This document shows positions 19,794-28,354 of a DNA stretch of 64,000 nucleotides, piece by piece (position 1 is the first letter of the stretch; every line of letters begins with the position of its first letter). The position numbers were made by a program, and so were the translations under genes. The stretch comes from Iphinoe sp. HA4291-MV1 (GTDB lineage: Bacteria > Cyanobacteriota > Cyanobacteriia > Cyanobacteriales > Nostocaceae). The notes under the pieces are model-generated. The model saw only the letters and a program-made list of their open reading frames with translations. It was not told the origin of the DNA and did no database searches. The stretch lies in assembly GCA_019359415.1 (NCBI GenBank), contig JAHHHH010000008.1, positions 1 to 64,000 of the forward strand, read 5' to 3'.

Positions 19794-20786
19794 GTGCAAA
19801 ATTTAGGAATAGCAATGACAGGAAGTGGGTCAGCAGCACCAGCAACTTTCCTGGATAACCAGGCACTAACAGAATTAGTTGAGACATCAGACGAGTGGAT
19901 TACCACAAGAACGGGAATTCGTCAACGGCGATTGGCAAAAGCAAGCGAAACCATGACTGAGCTTGCTACTGCTGCTAGTCGGCAGGCGATCGCGATGTCT
20001 GGAATTGACCCACAAGACTTAGATTTAATTCTGCTGGCTACCTCCACTCCTGATGACTTGTTTGGCAGTGCTTGTCAAATTCAAGCACAATTAGGAGCTA
20101 CCAAAGCGGTAGCCTTCGACTTAACAGCAGCTTGCTCTGGTTTTGTGTTTGGATTCGTCACTGCTGCCCAATATCTCAAGACTGGCGTTTATCAAAACGC
20201 ACTCATTGTGGCAGCGGATGTCCTCTCTCGTTGGGTAGATTGGCAGGACCGACGTACTTGTATATTGTTCGGTGATGGTGCTGGGGCTGTAGTCATACAG
20301 GCAAATGAAAAGGATTGCTTGCTGGGATTTGAGATCAGAAGCGACGGAACTCAGAATAACTGCTTGAACCTTGCGTATGCATCTGAACCCGCAGAACTGA
20401 TTCAAGGCGTCAATGTTGGAAAAGGCAACTTCCAACCCATTACCATGAATGGCAAAGAAATATACCGCTTTGCTGTACAAAAAGTGCCAGAAGTTATTGA
20501 CAAAGCTTTGTTTCGCGCCAATCTTAGTGTTGACCAAATAGATTGGCTATTATTGCACCAGGCAAATCAGCGCATTCTCGACGCTGTTGCCCAACGCCTG
20601 AATATTCCAGAACACAAAGTTATTAGTAATCTCGCCAATTACGGCAACACTTCTGCCGCCTCAATTCCCCTTGCCTTAGATGAAGCAGTGCGGCAAAGCA
20701 AAATCAAGACAGGTGACATTATTGCCACTTCTGGCTTTGGCGCTGGACTGACTTGGGGTGCAGCAATCTTTCAATGGGGAAGATAG
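19794..20786 (+). CDS. fabH: 3-oxoacyl-ACP synthase III (KAS III)
   Basis: A 330-residue condensing enzyme that starts fatty acid synthesis from acetyl-CoA and malonyl-ACP. The catalytic triad is visible: Cys in TAACSGFVFG, His in LLHQANQRI, and Asn in NYGNTSAASIP. It starts at GTG (19794), the usual MQNLGIA- N-terminus of cyanobacterial FabH. It is 157 bases after plsX, the gap holding degenerate TAATGAC heptamers. Confidence 0.97.
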   Translation: MQNLGIAMTGSGSAAPATFLDNQALTELVETSDEWITTRTGIRQRRLAKASETMTELATAASRQAIAMSGIDPQDLDLILLATSTPDDLFGSACQIQAQLGATKAVAFDLTAACSGFVFGFVTAAQYLKTGVYQNALIVAADVLSRWVDWQDRRTCILFGDGAGAVVIQANEKDCLLGFEIRSDGTQNNCLNLAYASEPAELIQGVNVGKGNFQPITMNGKEIYRFAVQKVPEVIDKALFRANLSVDQIDWLLLHQANQRILDAVAQRLNIPEHKVISNLANYGNTSAASIPLALDEAVRQSKIKTGDIIATSGFGAGLTWGAAIFQWGR

Positions 20787-20835
20787 TCAACACTCAAGAA
20801 TTTTTCTACCCTTGACTCTTGAGTGTTGACCCTTG

Positions 20836-20918
20836 TGACTAATGACTAATGACTAATGACTAATGACTAATGACTAATGACTAATGACTAATGACTAATG
20901 ACTAATGACTAATGACTA
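20836..20918. repeat. TAATGAC heptamer array ending on the fabD start codon
   Basis: About twelve near-perfect heptamers (TGACTAA phase) fill the fabH-fabD gap. The last ATG of the array is the fabD start codon. Because seven is not a multiple of three, each ATG in the array falls in a different frame and most are followed at once by TAA or TGA. Confidence 0.93.
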
Positions 20919-21784
20919 AAACCGCATGGGTATTTCCTGGACAAGGTTCGCAGTCCGAGGGAATGGGAATAGACTTATTAGATATGCCATCCGCGCAAGA
21001 AAAATTTGCCAGGTCCAAGGATATATTAGGCTGGTCTGTCATTGAAATCTGTCAGAATGCCGAAAAGCTATCGCACACTTTCTACACACAGCCTTGTTTA
21101 TACGTTGTAGAAAGCATTCTCGCAGATCTCATGCGAGAAAAAGAACAACCGAATTTAGTTGCAGGTCACAGTTTAGGAGAATACGTTGCCCTCTACGTAG
21201 CTGGAGTATTTGAGTGGTCTGTTGGGTTGCGCTTGGTGAAGCGTCGTGCCGAACTTATGGACAACGCCGTAGGTGGTATGATGGCGGCTTTAATGAACTT
21301 TGATCGCGAACAGTTGGAAAAAGTTATTGCCGAAACTCCCGATGTCGTGCTAGCAAACGACAATAGTCCGGCTCAAGTGGTCATATCAGGTACACCCGCA
21401 GCAGTAGAAGCCGTCATATCCCAAGTGAAGGCAAAGCGTGCTAAACCCTTAAATGTTTCTGGAGCATTTCACTCACCCTTAATGGCAGCAGCGGCTGCTG
21501 AATTCCAAAATATTTTAGAATCTGTCGAATTTCAACAAGCTTTTGTACCAGTATTATCAAACGTAGAACCAGTTCCTGCTGTTGATGCGGCTATTTTAAA
21601 ACAACGTTTAATACAACAGATGACTGGAGGAGTGCGATGGCGAGAAATTTCACTAGCACTACCAGAAAATGGCATAGAGCGAGTGGTAGAAATCGGTCCT
21701 GGTAACGTGCTAACTGGTTTAATGAAACGCACTTGTCCTAACTTAATATTAGAAAACGTCCGCAGTCTAGCTGATTTGGGCTAA
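20912..21784 (+). CDS. fabD: Malonyl-CoA:ACP transacylase
   Basis: A 290-residue enzyme that loads malonyl onto acyl carrier protein. GQGSQ lies near the N-terminus, the nucleophile motif is GHSLGEY (~residue 87), and catalytic His is in GAFHSPLM. The start ATG is the last unit of a heptamer array and has no classical ribosome binding site. It ends the plsX-fabH-fabD run; the CRISPR array follows 330 bases later. Confidence 0.96.
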   Translation: MTKTAWVFPGQGSQSEGMGIDLLDMPSAQEKFARSKDILGWSVIEICQNAEKLSHTFYTQPCLYVVESILADLMREKEQPNLVAGHSLGEYVALYVAGVFEWSVGLRLVKRRAELMDNAVGGMMAALMNFDREQLEKVIAETPDVVLANDNSPAQVVISGTPAAVEAVISQVKAKRAKPLNVSGAFHSPLMAAAAAEFQNILESVEFQQAFVPVLSNVEPVPAVDAAILKQRLIQQMTGGVRWREISLALPENGIERVVEIGPGNVLTGLMKRTCPNLILENVRSLADLG

Positions 21785-22113
21785 ACTGACCAAATCAAAT
21801 CGTCTTAACATACAGTCTGGCAATTGTCGATAGAGGTTTGAGGGATTTTTATTTGTCAAACTAGCAAAAACTTGACAACGACAACTGTTACATTCTATTT
21901 TTAGGGAAGTGTGTTGAACTTCATCGACACCACTCCTCCGATCCTTGAAAACCGCATAACTTCGTTGACTGGTGTCGATTGCTTGTATAGCAAGAGTTTC
22001 AGCCTAAAAAATGACTAGGTTGTTGAGAAGAAAAGACCTCTTATTGATAATCAAAAAAGTGGTGTCGATTTGACGTCTGAAACCCGCTCCCAGTAAGGCT
22101 CTCTGAGCGAACT
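21785..22113 (+). promoter_or_regulatory. Probable CRISPR leader
   Basis: About 330 non-coding bases between fabD and the first CRISPR repeat, including a hairpin ATCGACACCA/TGGTGTCGAT (~21924-21981) and AT-rich stretches. The repeat ends in GGAAAC on the plus strand, like the 5' handle of many cyanobacterial type I-D and III crRNAs. This suggests left-to-right transcription and puts the leader here. Inference from orientation only. Confidence 0.5.
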
Positions 22114-22804
22114 CTTTCCATTACCTCTTCCCCTAACGGGGATGGAAACGTCTGTTCCGACGACACTTGCTATAGTGCTTAGATACTTTCCATTACCTCT
22201 TCCCCTAACGGGGATGGAAACTGTGTACAAACCATCGCGCACCATTTGACCGCGAATTTCTTTCCATTACCTCTTCCCCTAACGGGGATGGAAACTGTTG
22301 AATCTGAACAAGCTGTAGAACCGTTTTGGAGATGGTCCTTTCCATTACCTCTTCCCCTAACGGGGATGGAAACCATAGGCTGTTCCCCTTCGTTAAAAGT
22401 TGGGCTTTCCATTACCTCTTCCCCTAACGGGGATGGAAACTTTATACCTTCAGACAACGTACCCTGTTGAATAACACCGAATTCTTTCCATTACCTCTTC
22501 CCCTAACGGGGATGGAAACATTTCAACTCCCTGATATTGATACACCCCCACAGCTTTCCATTACCTCTTCCCCTAACGGGGATGGAAACTCGCGGTTCCA
22601 GCAGTTGCTTGATTACAGTCACCTTTCCATTACCTCTTCCCCTAACGGGGATGGAAACCTCTTTGATTTGATCATTTACACTAGGTGCTGATTCGACTTT
22701 CCATTACCTCTTCCCCTAACGGGGATGGAAACAATCCGGGCTTCTTAGAAGCCTCGGCTAACGTAAGCCTTTCCATTACCTCTTCCCCTAACGGGGATGG
22801 AAAC
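22114..22804 (+). CRISPR. CRISPR array, 10 repeats and 9 spacers, no cas genes nearby
   Basis: Ten identical 36-nt repeats (start CTTTCCATTACC, end GGGGATGGAAAC, with an internal CCCC-TAAC-GGGG stem) begin at 22114, 22186, 22260, 22338, 22405, 22484, 22554, 22623, 22697 and 22769. Spacers are 36, 38, 42, 31, 43, 34, 33, 38 and 36 nt. The wide spacer range and ATGGAAAC handle resemble cyanobacterial type III or I-D arrays; subtype cannot be fixed because no cas gene lies in the window. Even the last repeat is not degenerate. I saw no match of a spacer to the rest of the window. Confidence 0.98.
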
Positions 22805-23006
22805 AGGAGTGGAGAAAACCGAAGTCGGTTGAGGTTTGAACGTTTTTAAAATCGGGGACGCCACAAGTTAAAATGAATTGCTTAACCGTTATGTAACACC
22901 TACCCAAAGCTACCCACAATTGGACTTTTCTACACTTTGGGTTTCGTTTACTTCCTTGTTTCATCCTGGTAACGTCGGCGTTATCCAGTCCACAGGCTAG
23001 CATCGT
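22805..23006 (-). ncRNA. Possible TnpB right end / omega RNA region
   Basis: Two hundred non-coding bases between the CRISPR array and the 3' end of tnpB. In IS200/IS605 elements the guide (omega/reRNA) overlaps the tnpB 3' end and runs to the right element end, so this segment plus the end of the gene is where it should lie. I could not define the boundary or fold. Confidence 0.35.
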
Positions 23007-24293
23007 CTAACTGACGACTCTTGACACGCCACATGCTTCTCCTTGCGGAGACGCGCAAGGAACAAGCCGGGGAACCCGTCCAACGCAGTGGCTCAAATTA
23101 ATTGCAGCGTTCAAATCGCGGTCAAGGACAAAGCCACAATGACTGCATTCAAACACTCGCTCATCCAAAGTGAGTGTTTCTTTTTTGGTTCCACAATTCG
23201 AGCAGGTCTTGCTGGATGGAAACCATCTATCAACGACAACAAGCCTGGAACCATATAACTCGCATTTGTAAGTTAACTGACGACGGAATTCAAAAAAAGA
23301 CATGTCAGCAATTGCTTTAGCCAGCTTACGATTAGCCAACATTCCTGATACGTTGAGGTCTTCAATCACTACTGTGCCGTGGTTTTTGGCTAGTAGTGTG
23401 GTGAGTTTGTGCAACGAATATGCACGGATATTGGCAATCTTTCTATGTAGTCTAGCTATTTGCACTTGCGCTTTCTTCCAGTTAGCAGAACCGATAATTT
23501 TATGGCGATTCAACCATTGCATCCTGCTTAACTTAGCTTCGTACTTTTTGTAAGACTTAGCTCCTAGTACCACTTCACCAGTAGAGAGAGTGGCTAGTGC
23601 TTTAACACCGAGGTCAACACCTACAACGTCTGTCCTGTCTGATTCTTGAGCATATCGGGGTCTTACACGTAAAAAATCAGCCTTAGCGCAGCGGCTCCGG
23701 AGGAGCTTCCTTTGTTTCGTTGATTCGTCGGCGTAGTTGGGTACTCGTTCTAATAAGGCTGGCTGATTTTTAGGGGACAATGCGTCTACCTCAAATCTGA
23801 AACTGATAAACCATCTGTCAGCTTGACGCGAGATAGTACAAGATTTTGGTTTGACCTGTGGCAATCGTTCATAGGTTTTGAGTACACCAATCACGGGGAC
23901 TTGAATCTTGTTGCTACATAGGATTTTGACAGTACCTTCAAGCGTGAAAGAGTCGCGCTTACCTTTTTTCTTGAACAACGGATGACCAGCAGTTTTGTTA
24001 AAACAACGTTTCCAAGCTTCTCGTAAAGCCATTAATGCCTGCTGAGGAGTGGATTTACTGCATTCGTAATACCATTCATTTTCAGATTTTACTAATGCGA
24101 CTAACCATTTATGCAAGTCTATAGCACTAGGAAATTTGATTTTTGAATCAGGGTTGGCTTTGTTGTGATCTAGAATTTGCTTGGTTAAAGCCAATCCCCA
24201 GTTCCAAGCATGACGCGCTACGCCGCAATGCTTCATTAATGCTGTAGCGGCACGATTATTTAATTTCAATTCTGTTTTGAAGCCTAATAGCAT
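23007..24293 (-). CDS. tnpB: IS200/IS605 family TnpB nuclease
   Basis: About 428 residues from MLLGFKTEL (24293); the frame can be read from 24314, inside a repeat. TnpB is an RNA-guided nuclease of IS200/IS605 transposons. RuvC acids are present: Asp in VVGVDLGVK, Glu in VVIEDLNVSG, Asp in LDRDLNAAIN; the zinc ribbon is CSNC...CSHC. No TnpA partner is in the window. Between the bridge-helix region and the first RuvC motif, ~43 residues (DALSPKNQ...RVRPRY) are encoded by an inserted palindromic element. The C-terminal CVGRVPRLVPCASPQGEAC stretch is also repeat-derived. All frames stay open, so the gene may still be expressed. Confidence 0.88.
   Translation of the reverse strand: MLLGFKTELKLNNRAATALMKHCGVARHAWNWGLALTKQILDHNKANPDSKIKFPSAIDLHKWLVALVKSENEWYYECSKSTPQQALMALREAWKRCFNKTAGHPLFKKKGKRDSFTLEGTVKILCSNKIQVPVIGVLKTYERLPQVKPKSCTISRQADRWFISFRFEVDALSPKNQPALLERVPNYADESTKQRKLLRSRCAKADFLRVRPRYAQESDRTDVVGVDLGVKALATLSTGEVVLGAKSYKKYEAKLSRMQWLNRHKIIGSANWKKAQVQIARLHRKIANIRAYSLHKLTTLLAKNHGTVVIEDLNVSGMLANRKLAKAIADMSFFEFRRQLTYKCELYGSRLVVVDRWFPSSKTCSNCGTKKETLTLDERVFECSHCGFVLDRDLNAAINLSHCVGRVPRLVPCASPQGEACGVSRVVS
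23657..23785. repeat. Palindromic element inside the tnpB reading frame
   Basis: About 129 bases: left arm GGGGTCTTACACGTAAAAAA, inner inverted repeats TCAGCC / GGCTGA, right arm TTTTTAGGGGACAATGCGTC. It shares arms and middle sequence (TTGTTTYGTTGAT, TACTCG, TAATA) with the copy at 24308-24416. It also holds a further GC-rich palindromic insert (GCGGCTCCGGAGGAGC). It adds a whole number of codons to tnpB without a stop. Confidence 0.8.
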
Positions 24294-24307
24294 TGATTCG
24301 ACCTTTC

Positions 24308-24416
24308 GACGCATTGTCCCCTAAAAAATTAGCCAGCCCTTGTTTTGTTGATCTATGTTGTCCCCTGGCGTACTCGAAGTAATAGGGCTGGCTAATTTTT
24401 TTACGTGTAAGACCCC
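24308..24416. repeat. Second copy of the palindromic element, upstream of tnpB
   Basis: About 109 bases bounded by GACGCATTGTCCCCTAAAAA on the left and TTTACGTGTAAGACCCC on the right, with inner inverted repeats TTAGCCAGCCC / GGGCTGGCTAA. Its middle runs in the same direction as the 23657-23785 copy, but the outer arms are exchanged. Confidence 0.8.
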
Positions 24417-24467
24417 AGTAATGTTGTTATGCTCATATTGTATATGAGTTAATTAAAAGTTGACAAC

Positions 24468-24659
24468 ATGGCAAGGAAAAAGATTTACTCGGAAGCAAAA
24501 CGAAGATTTACAATGACTTTGACAGAAACAGCAATCCAATGGTTAGAACAAAAACAGAATGAAATGCAAGCAGGCAGTTTAAGTGATGTCATTGAACGTA
24601 TGGCACGAGAAAAGCTACCCAAAAATGAGGAATTATGGGTAGCTTTGTCCATAAAATAA
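24468..24659 (+). CDS. Small ribbon-helix-helix-like protein
   Basis: A 63-residue basic protein (MARKKIYSEAKRRFTMTLTE...) with a strand-helix-helix pattern: RFTMTLTETAIQWLEQKQ then SLSDVIERMARE, typical of Arc/CopG-like DNA-binding dimers. No toxin or partner follows. It is divergent from tnpB with 150 bases between, mostly the palindromic element, so it may repress tnpB or be a passenger of the element. Inference from fold pattern only. Confidence 0.6.
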   Translation: MARKKIYSEAKRRFTMTLTETAIQWLEQKQNEMQAGSLSDVIERMAREKLPKNEELWVALSIK

Positions 24660-24689
24660 GTTACAGTTCCTAACCCCTCCTACTCCACT

Positions 24690-25325
24690 ATGTCTCAAAG
24701 CCGCGAACCGTATGCCAGTTTGATACTTTACCACGCCTTGAAGTGGTCAGTGGTGAGTCCCATACTTCATGTTTACTTTCAAGGACAGATTTATGGTGTC
24801 GAAAATGTCCCTCAAACTGGACCATTAGTGGTAGTTAGCAATCATGCGAGTAACTACGATCCACCAATTGTTTCTAATTGTGTGCGTCGTCCAGTGGCGT
24901 ATATGGCGAAGGAAGAACTGTTTAAAATCCCAGTTCTCAGCAAAGCAATTCAATTGTACGGTGCTTATCCCGTGAGTCGGGGTAGTGCCGATCGCACTGC
25001 TATCCGTGCAGCTATGAAGTATCTTGATGATGGGTGGGCTGTCGGTGTTTTTTTGCAAGGAACACGTACTTCAGACGGGCGCATTACAGATCCCAAAAGA
25101 GGTGCAGCGCTGATTGCTGCTAAAGCAAAAGTCCCACTTTTGCCCGTATGTTTGTGGGGAACCCAGGTGATCGAGCAAAAAGGTTCGATTCCTCGTCCAG
25201 TTCCAGTAACAGTGCGAATTGGCAAATTGATAGATGCTCCTAGTTCCAATGATAAAGAGGAATTGGAGGCGTTAACGCAAGAGTGTACAGCAGCAATTAA
25301 TGCACTCCATGATTTGGGACGATAA
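24690..25325 (+). CDS. plsC: 1-acyl-sn-glycerol-3-phosphate acyltransferase (PlsC-like)
   Basis: A 211-residue membrane-associated acyltransferase making phosphatidate from lysophosphatidate. The catalytic block is NHASNYD (~residues 51-57) and the second block is FLQGTRTSDG, a variant of FPEGTR. Length is normal for cyanobacterial PlsC. It has the same orientation as plsX-fabH-fabD and fits the same pathway; the CRISPR, tnpB and small gene now separate it from them. Confidence 0.9.
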   Translation: MSQSREPYASLILYHALKWSVVSPILHVYFQGQIYGVENVPQTGPLVVVSNHASNYDPPIVSNCVRRPVAYMAKEELFKIPVLSKAIQLYGAYPVSRGSADRTAIRAAMKYLDDGWAVGVFLQGTRTSDGRITDPKRGAALIAAKAKVPLLPVCLWGTQVIEQKGSIPRPVPVTVRIGKLIDAPSSNDKEELEALTQECTAAINALHDLGR

Positions 25326-25931
25326 TTTGGAAGAGCCCGAAAATATGCTTAAAGGAGGTGGCAAAAGCCGCTGAATTTGTGGCAATTTAAAACCATCGAT
25401 ATTTAGATTTTAGATTTTGAATTGCTAATGGACGTAAATAATTGCCGATAATTATCTGAAAATCAGAAACTATCCGGCGAATGGAATGAGACTGTTAGCG
25501 AATTGATAGGGGGTTTGACCCCTCATTTCTCGTTCCTTGCCTTTGGCAAGGAATGCAGTAATCGAGGCTCTGCTAAGAGTGAGTCGAGGCGGAGCCTCTA
25601 GAATCACATTCCCAGGCTTCAGCCTGGGAACGAGGGTGAGTGCGGGGTAACACCCCTCGTGAATTGACCAACAGTATCATGGAATTCACGGCTACACACA
25701 AAGTCCGCCTGTGCGGACTAATGGAAAATTAAGAGTTTTGAACCTGCTAGTCACAGTTTTGCCTGTGTAGCTGCGACTTCTAGTCGCCAAGTGAAGTATT
25801 AAATGAGATTTCTCAAACATCCTCTGAGGAAAAGACCACATACCCCTAATCTAAAATCCTAAGTTTGACTTGATATTTGTTTCATGCTGCTGGATTTAAT
25901 TCACCATAATCAGATTCTTCCTAAATAATAT
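25326..25931. other. Intergenic region with dispersed repeats
   Basis: About 600 bases without a gene. Bases ~25500-25640 carry palindromes of the CTCGTTCCC...GGGAACGAG type, and ~25690-25795 a copy of the repeat seen at ~15930-16040 (AAGTCCGCCTGTGCGGACT, then CTGCGACTTCTAGTCG). Confidence 0.7.
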
Positions 25932-26969
25932 ATGAGTAATTTTGATGCCAAGAATCTTTGGTATCGCCTAAATAATCTAGTGTTAGTCCGTTTTTTGCTT
26001 TTAGTTGCTTCTGGATGGGCGATTGTACTACTTTTAGAGTATTTTCAATTAGTTATTGTTGTTTTTACATTTGCGGCAATTTTAGCTTTTTTATTGAGCT
26101 ATCCTGTACAATGGCTACGGCATTTTTTACCACATGGTATAGCGGTTGTTGTCATTTTTCTATTAAGCATTATCATTCTTGGTGGTTTGATAATTACTGT
26201 AGGTTTAGCCGTTTTATCTCAAGGACAACAATTAATTGACAGTGTCTCTGCATTTTTAAACTCTTTAATACCTCTAGTAGAGCGAATAGAGAATTTATTT
26301 CGTAACCGCAATTTACCAATAGATTTGAGCGCAATTGAAGAACAATTGCGAAATCAAGCTATATCTCTACTTGTTAATAGTTTAAATATTTTCCAAAGCA
26401 TGATTACTAATTTTGTGACTTTCATCTTGATTGCGGTCGTCGCTTTTTTTATGTTACTAGATGGTGAAAAGCTTTGGCTCTTTACTATAAAAACAGTACC
26501 ACCGCGACGACGAGATAGATTTACAAAGATAATCAAGCGCAACTTTTTAGGCTTTTTTCGAGGTCAGTTGATATTAACCTTATTTCTAACTTTGGCGACT
26601 TTCATTGTTTTCTTAGCAATGAAAATACCTTTTGCATTGATTTTATCAGTCATAGTTGGGATACTTGACATAATTCCCGGTATAGGAGCTACATTAGGAG
26701 TGAGTATCATCACTCTAATTGTGTTATCACAAAATGTTTGGATGGCGCTCAAAGTCTTAGTAGCTTGCGTCATACTTCAACAAATACAAGATAACTTAAT
26801 TACACCTCGAATTATGCAAGGTGCTCTCAATCTGAATCCTGTAGTTGTCTTTTTTGCTTTACTTGTTGGGGCGAAAGTGGCAGGACTATTAGGAATTTTT
26901 ATTTCTATTCCTATTGCTGGAGTTCTAGTTTCTTTGTTTGAAATTGATGAAATGAAATCAGAAGTTTAG
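25932..26969 (+). CDS. AI-2E (UPF0118/PerM) family transporter
   Basis: A 345-residue integral membrane protein with about eight hydrophobic segments: two N-terminal hairpins, a long periplasmic-like loop (SLIPLVERIENLFRNRN...), and a C-terminal membrane block with IVGILDIIPGIGATLG, the family signature. Members export AI-2-like molecules or act as Na+/H+ antiporters; substrate unknown. The stop is two bases from the start of the next gene, so they are co-transcribed. Confidence 0.9.
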   Translation: MSNFDAKNLWYRLNNLVLVRFLLLVASGWAIVLLLEYFQLVIVVFTFAAILAFLLSYPVQWLRHFLPHGIAVVVIFLLSIIILGGLIITVGLAVLSQGQQLIDSVSAFLNSLIPLVERIENLFRNRNLPIDLSAIEEQLRNQAISLLVNSLNIFQSMITNFVTFILIAVVAFFMLLDGEKLWLFTIKTVPPRRRDRFTKIIKRNFLGFFRGQLILTLFLTLATFIVFLAMKIPFALILSVIVGILDIIPGIGATLGVSIITLIVLSQNVWMALKVLVACVILQQIQDNLITPRIMQGALNLNPVVVFFALLVGAKVAGLLGIFISIPIAGVLVSLFEIDEMKSEV

Positions 26970-26971
26970 TT

Positions 26972-27274
26972 ATGAGTCATACAGACTTAAGAGCGGAATT
27001 AACAGAAAACTTAGATGAGGCGGAGTGGGAGTGGCTGATTCCCCATGTGCAACAGGATGTTGTGATTGTCGTGGCGGTAGAACTAGATTTGCTAGATGTA
27101 GGGATAGCGATCGCTAGCGATAACGTATTGAAAGTGCAAACTTGGATAGATGAGGCATTGATTACTAAACCCTCAGTTGCACAGATAGGAGAGTGGAACA
27201 ATCAGCTTACAAAGCGATTTAACACTTTGATTATCCAACCCTACGTGCTTATACAAGAAAAAGCTGCTGCTTAA
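26972..27274 (+). CDS. DUF2288 family protein
   Basis: A 100-residue acidic cytoplasmic protein. LDEAEWEWLIPHVQQDVVIVV and ELDLLDVGIAIASDN, plus the C-terminal QIGEWN, match the DUF2288 pattern found in cyanobacteria and proteobacteria. Function unknown. It is two bases after the AI-2E transporter gene and probably translationally coupled. HIP1 site inside. Confidence 0.85.
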   Translation: MSHTDLRAELTENLDEAEWEWLIPHVQQDVVIVVAVELDLLDVGIAIASDNVLKVQTWIDEALITKPSVAQIGEWNNQLTKRFNTLIIQPYVLIQEKAAA

Positions 27275-27376
27275 TTAAGGTATATCTTTATCAACAGTTA
27301 AGTTAACTGATTTAAGTAGACAGGTGGAAATAAATCGAGCTATATAAAGATTTGCAAAAACGCTTGAAACCGTTAC

Positions 27377-27440
27377 CAATGACTAATGACTAATGACTAA
27401 TGACTAATGACTAATGACTAATGACTAATGACTAATGACT
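27377..27440. repeat. TAATGAC heptamer array overlapping the ydcF-like stop codon
   Basis: About nine perfect heptamers. The TAG stop of the minus-strand ydcF-like gene (27432) lies inside the array, so the repeat now defines the C-terminus (Asn-Ser-His) of that protein. Confidence 0.92.
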
Positions 27441-28010
27441 GTTTTGAAATTCATCGGCTCCCGTGTAACCAGTTGCAACCCAAACTATAGCTCTGACTCC
27501 ATCACGGATAGATTTTTCAATTGGTTCGGGAGATGTCTCAGAAGGATCACAAGGAACTGTGATAGGTTTAAAATCAATTCCTCGACTACCCAAAACAATC
27601 TCACCGATGACTTTAGCACGGCGCATATGGTAGTCTGAAGTTACTAAATAGACACTCTTTACGCCTCTTTTTTTCAAATCATCTACTAATGTTGTAAAAT
27701 TTTCTACAGTATTATTTGCTCTGTAATCTAGGTGCAACCGCCTCATATCAACTCCAGATTTAGCAAACACCTTTTTGGTCACCCTTGGAGGACTACCTCC
27801 AGAAATCCAAATGGGTAAATGTGGGTGTTGTTGGGCGAAATTTGCTGTAAACTTCTCTCGCTCTAATTTAGATGTCGAACCACCCAAGACTAAAATTGCT
27901 TGAGGCTGCATAAATTGGCTTTGGATTTCCTTGTAACCCCACAACATCATGAATGGTAGTGCTAAGAGCATAAACCGAGAAGAAATACCTTTAGATTGTT
28001 GCTTTTTCAA
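27432..28010 (-). CDS. YdcF/SanA/ElyC family (DUF218) protein
   Basis: A 192-residue membrane-anchored protein with one N-terminal hydrophobic segment (~14-28) and a DUF218 fold: AILVLGGST, LPIWISGGSPP, NNTVENFTTL, VYLVTSDYHMRRA. Relatives in enterobacteria act in envelope or peptidoglycan integrity. The start is TTG with GAGGTG eight bases upstream; an ATG start would be internal and lose the anchor. Standalone gene. Confidence 0.85.
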   Translation of the reverse strand: MKKQQSKGISSRFMLLALPFMMLWGYKEIQSQFMQPQAILVLGGSTSKLEREKFTANFAQQHPHLPIWISGGSPPRVTKKVFAKSGVDMRRLHLDYRANNTVENFTTLVDDLKKRGVKSVYLVTSDYHMRRAKVIGEIVLGSRGIDFKPITVPCDPSETSPEPIEKSIRDGVRAIVWVATGYTGADEFQNSH

Positions 28011-28354
28011 GGTCTATCACCTCGGTTACTTAAACAGAAATTTTCCCAAGAAAAATAACGTAAATTATCAGAGTGATAAAAAACATACTCAAATTTGTGT
28101 TTGAGTCATTTTTCTGTTGCATGAGTTGCTCATCTCAAATCCGGTGTAGATACCTCTTCTAAAATCCACATCAGCAGACTTTTTTTTTACAAACCACGAC
28201 TTGCAATTGTCAAGGTTCGTAGAGATAAAAGACGTTGATTTGGTATCATCTGTGCCTAAAAATAACAGACATCTCCAGATTCAAGGGACGATTGTAACCG
28301 CGATCTAAGCAAATGCAAAGATTTCCTGACTAATTTATCCAATTTGTTAGACGA
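28011..28354. other. Intergenic region, nothing recognised
   Basis: About 340 bases between the ydcF-like gene and tRNA-Arg. No open frame or clear hairpin seen; it should hold the ydcF promoter. Confidence 0.5.

Noticed and set aside
22051-22691. Several 64-92-codon frames with repeated SIPVRGRGNGK or FPLPLPLTGMET
   Set aside because: Translations of CRISPR repeats on both strands.
23007-24314. TnpB as a Cas12-type effector of the adjacent array, or a CRISPR-associated transposon
   Set aside because: Length and motifs are those of IS200/IS605 TnpB; there is no TnsB, TnsC, TniQ or cas gene.
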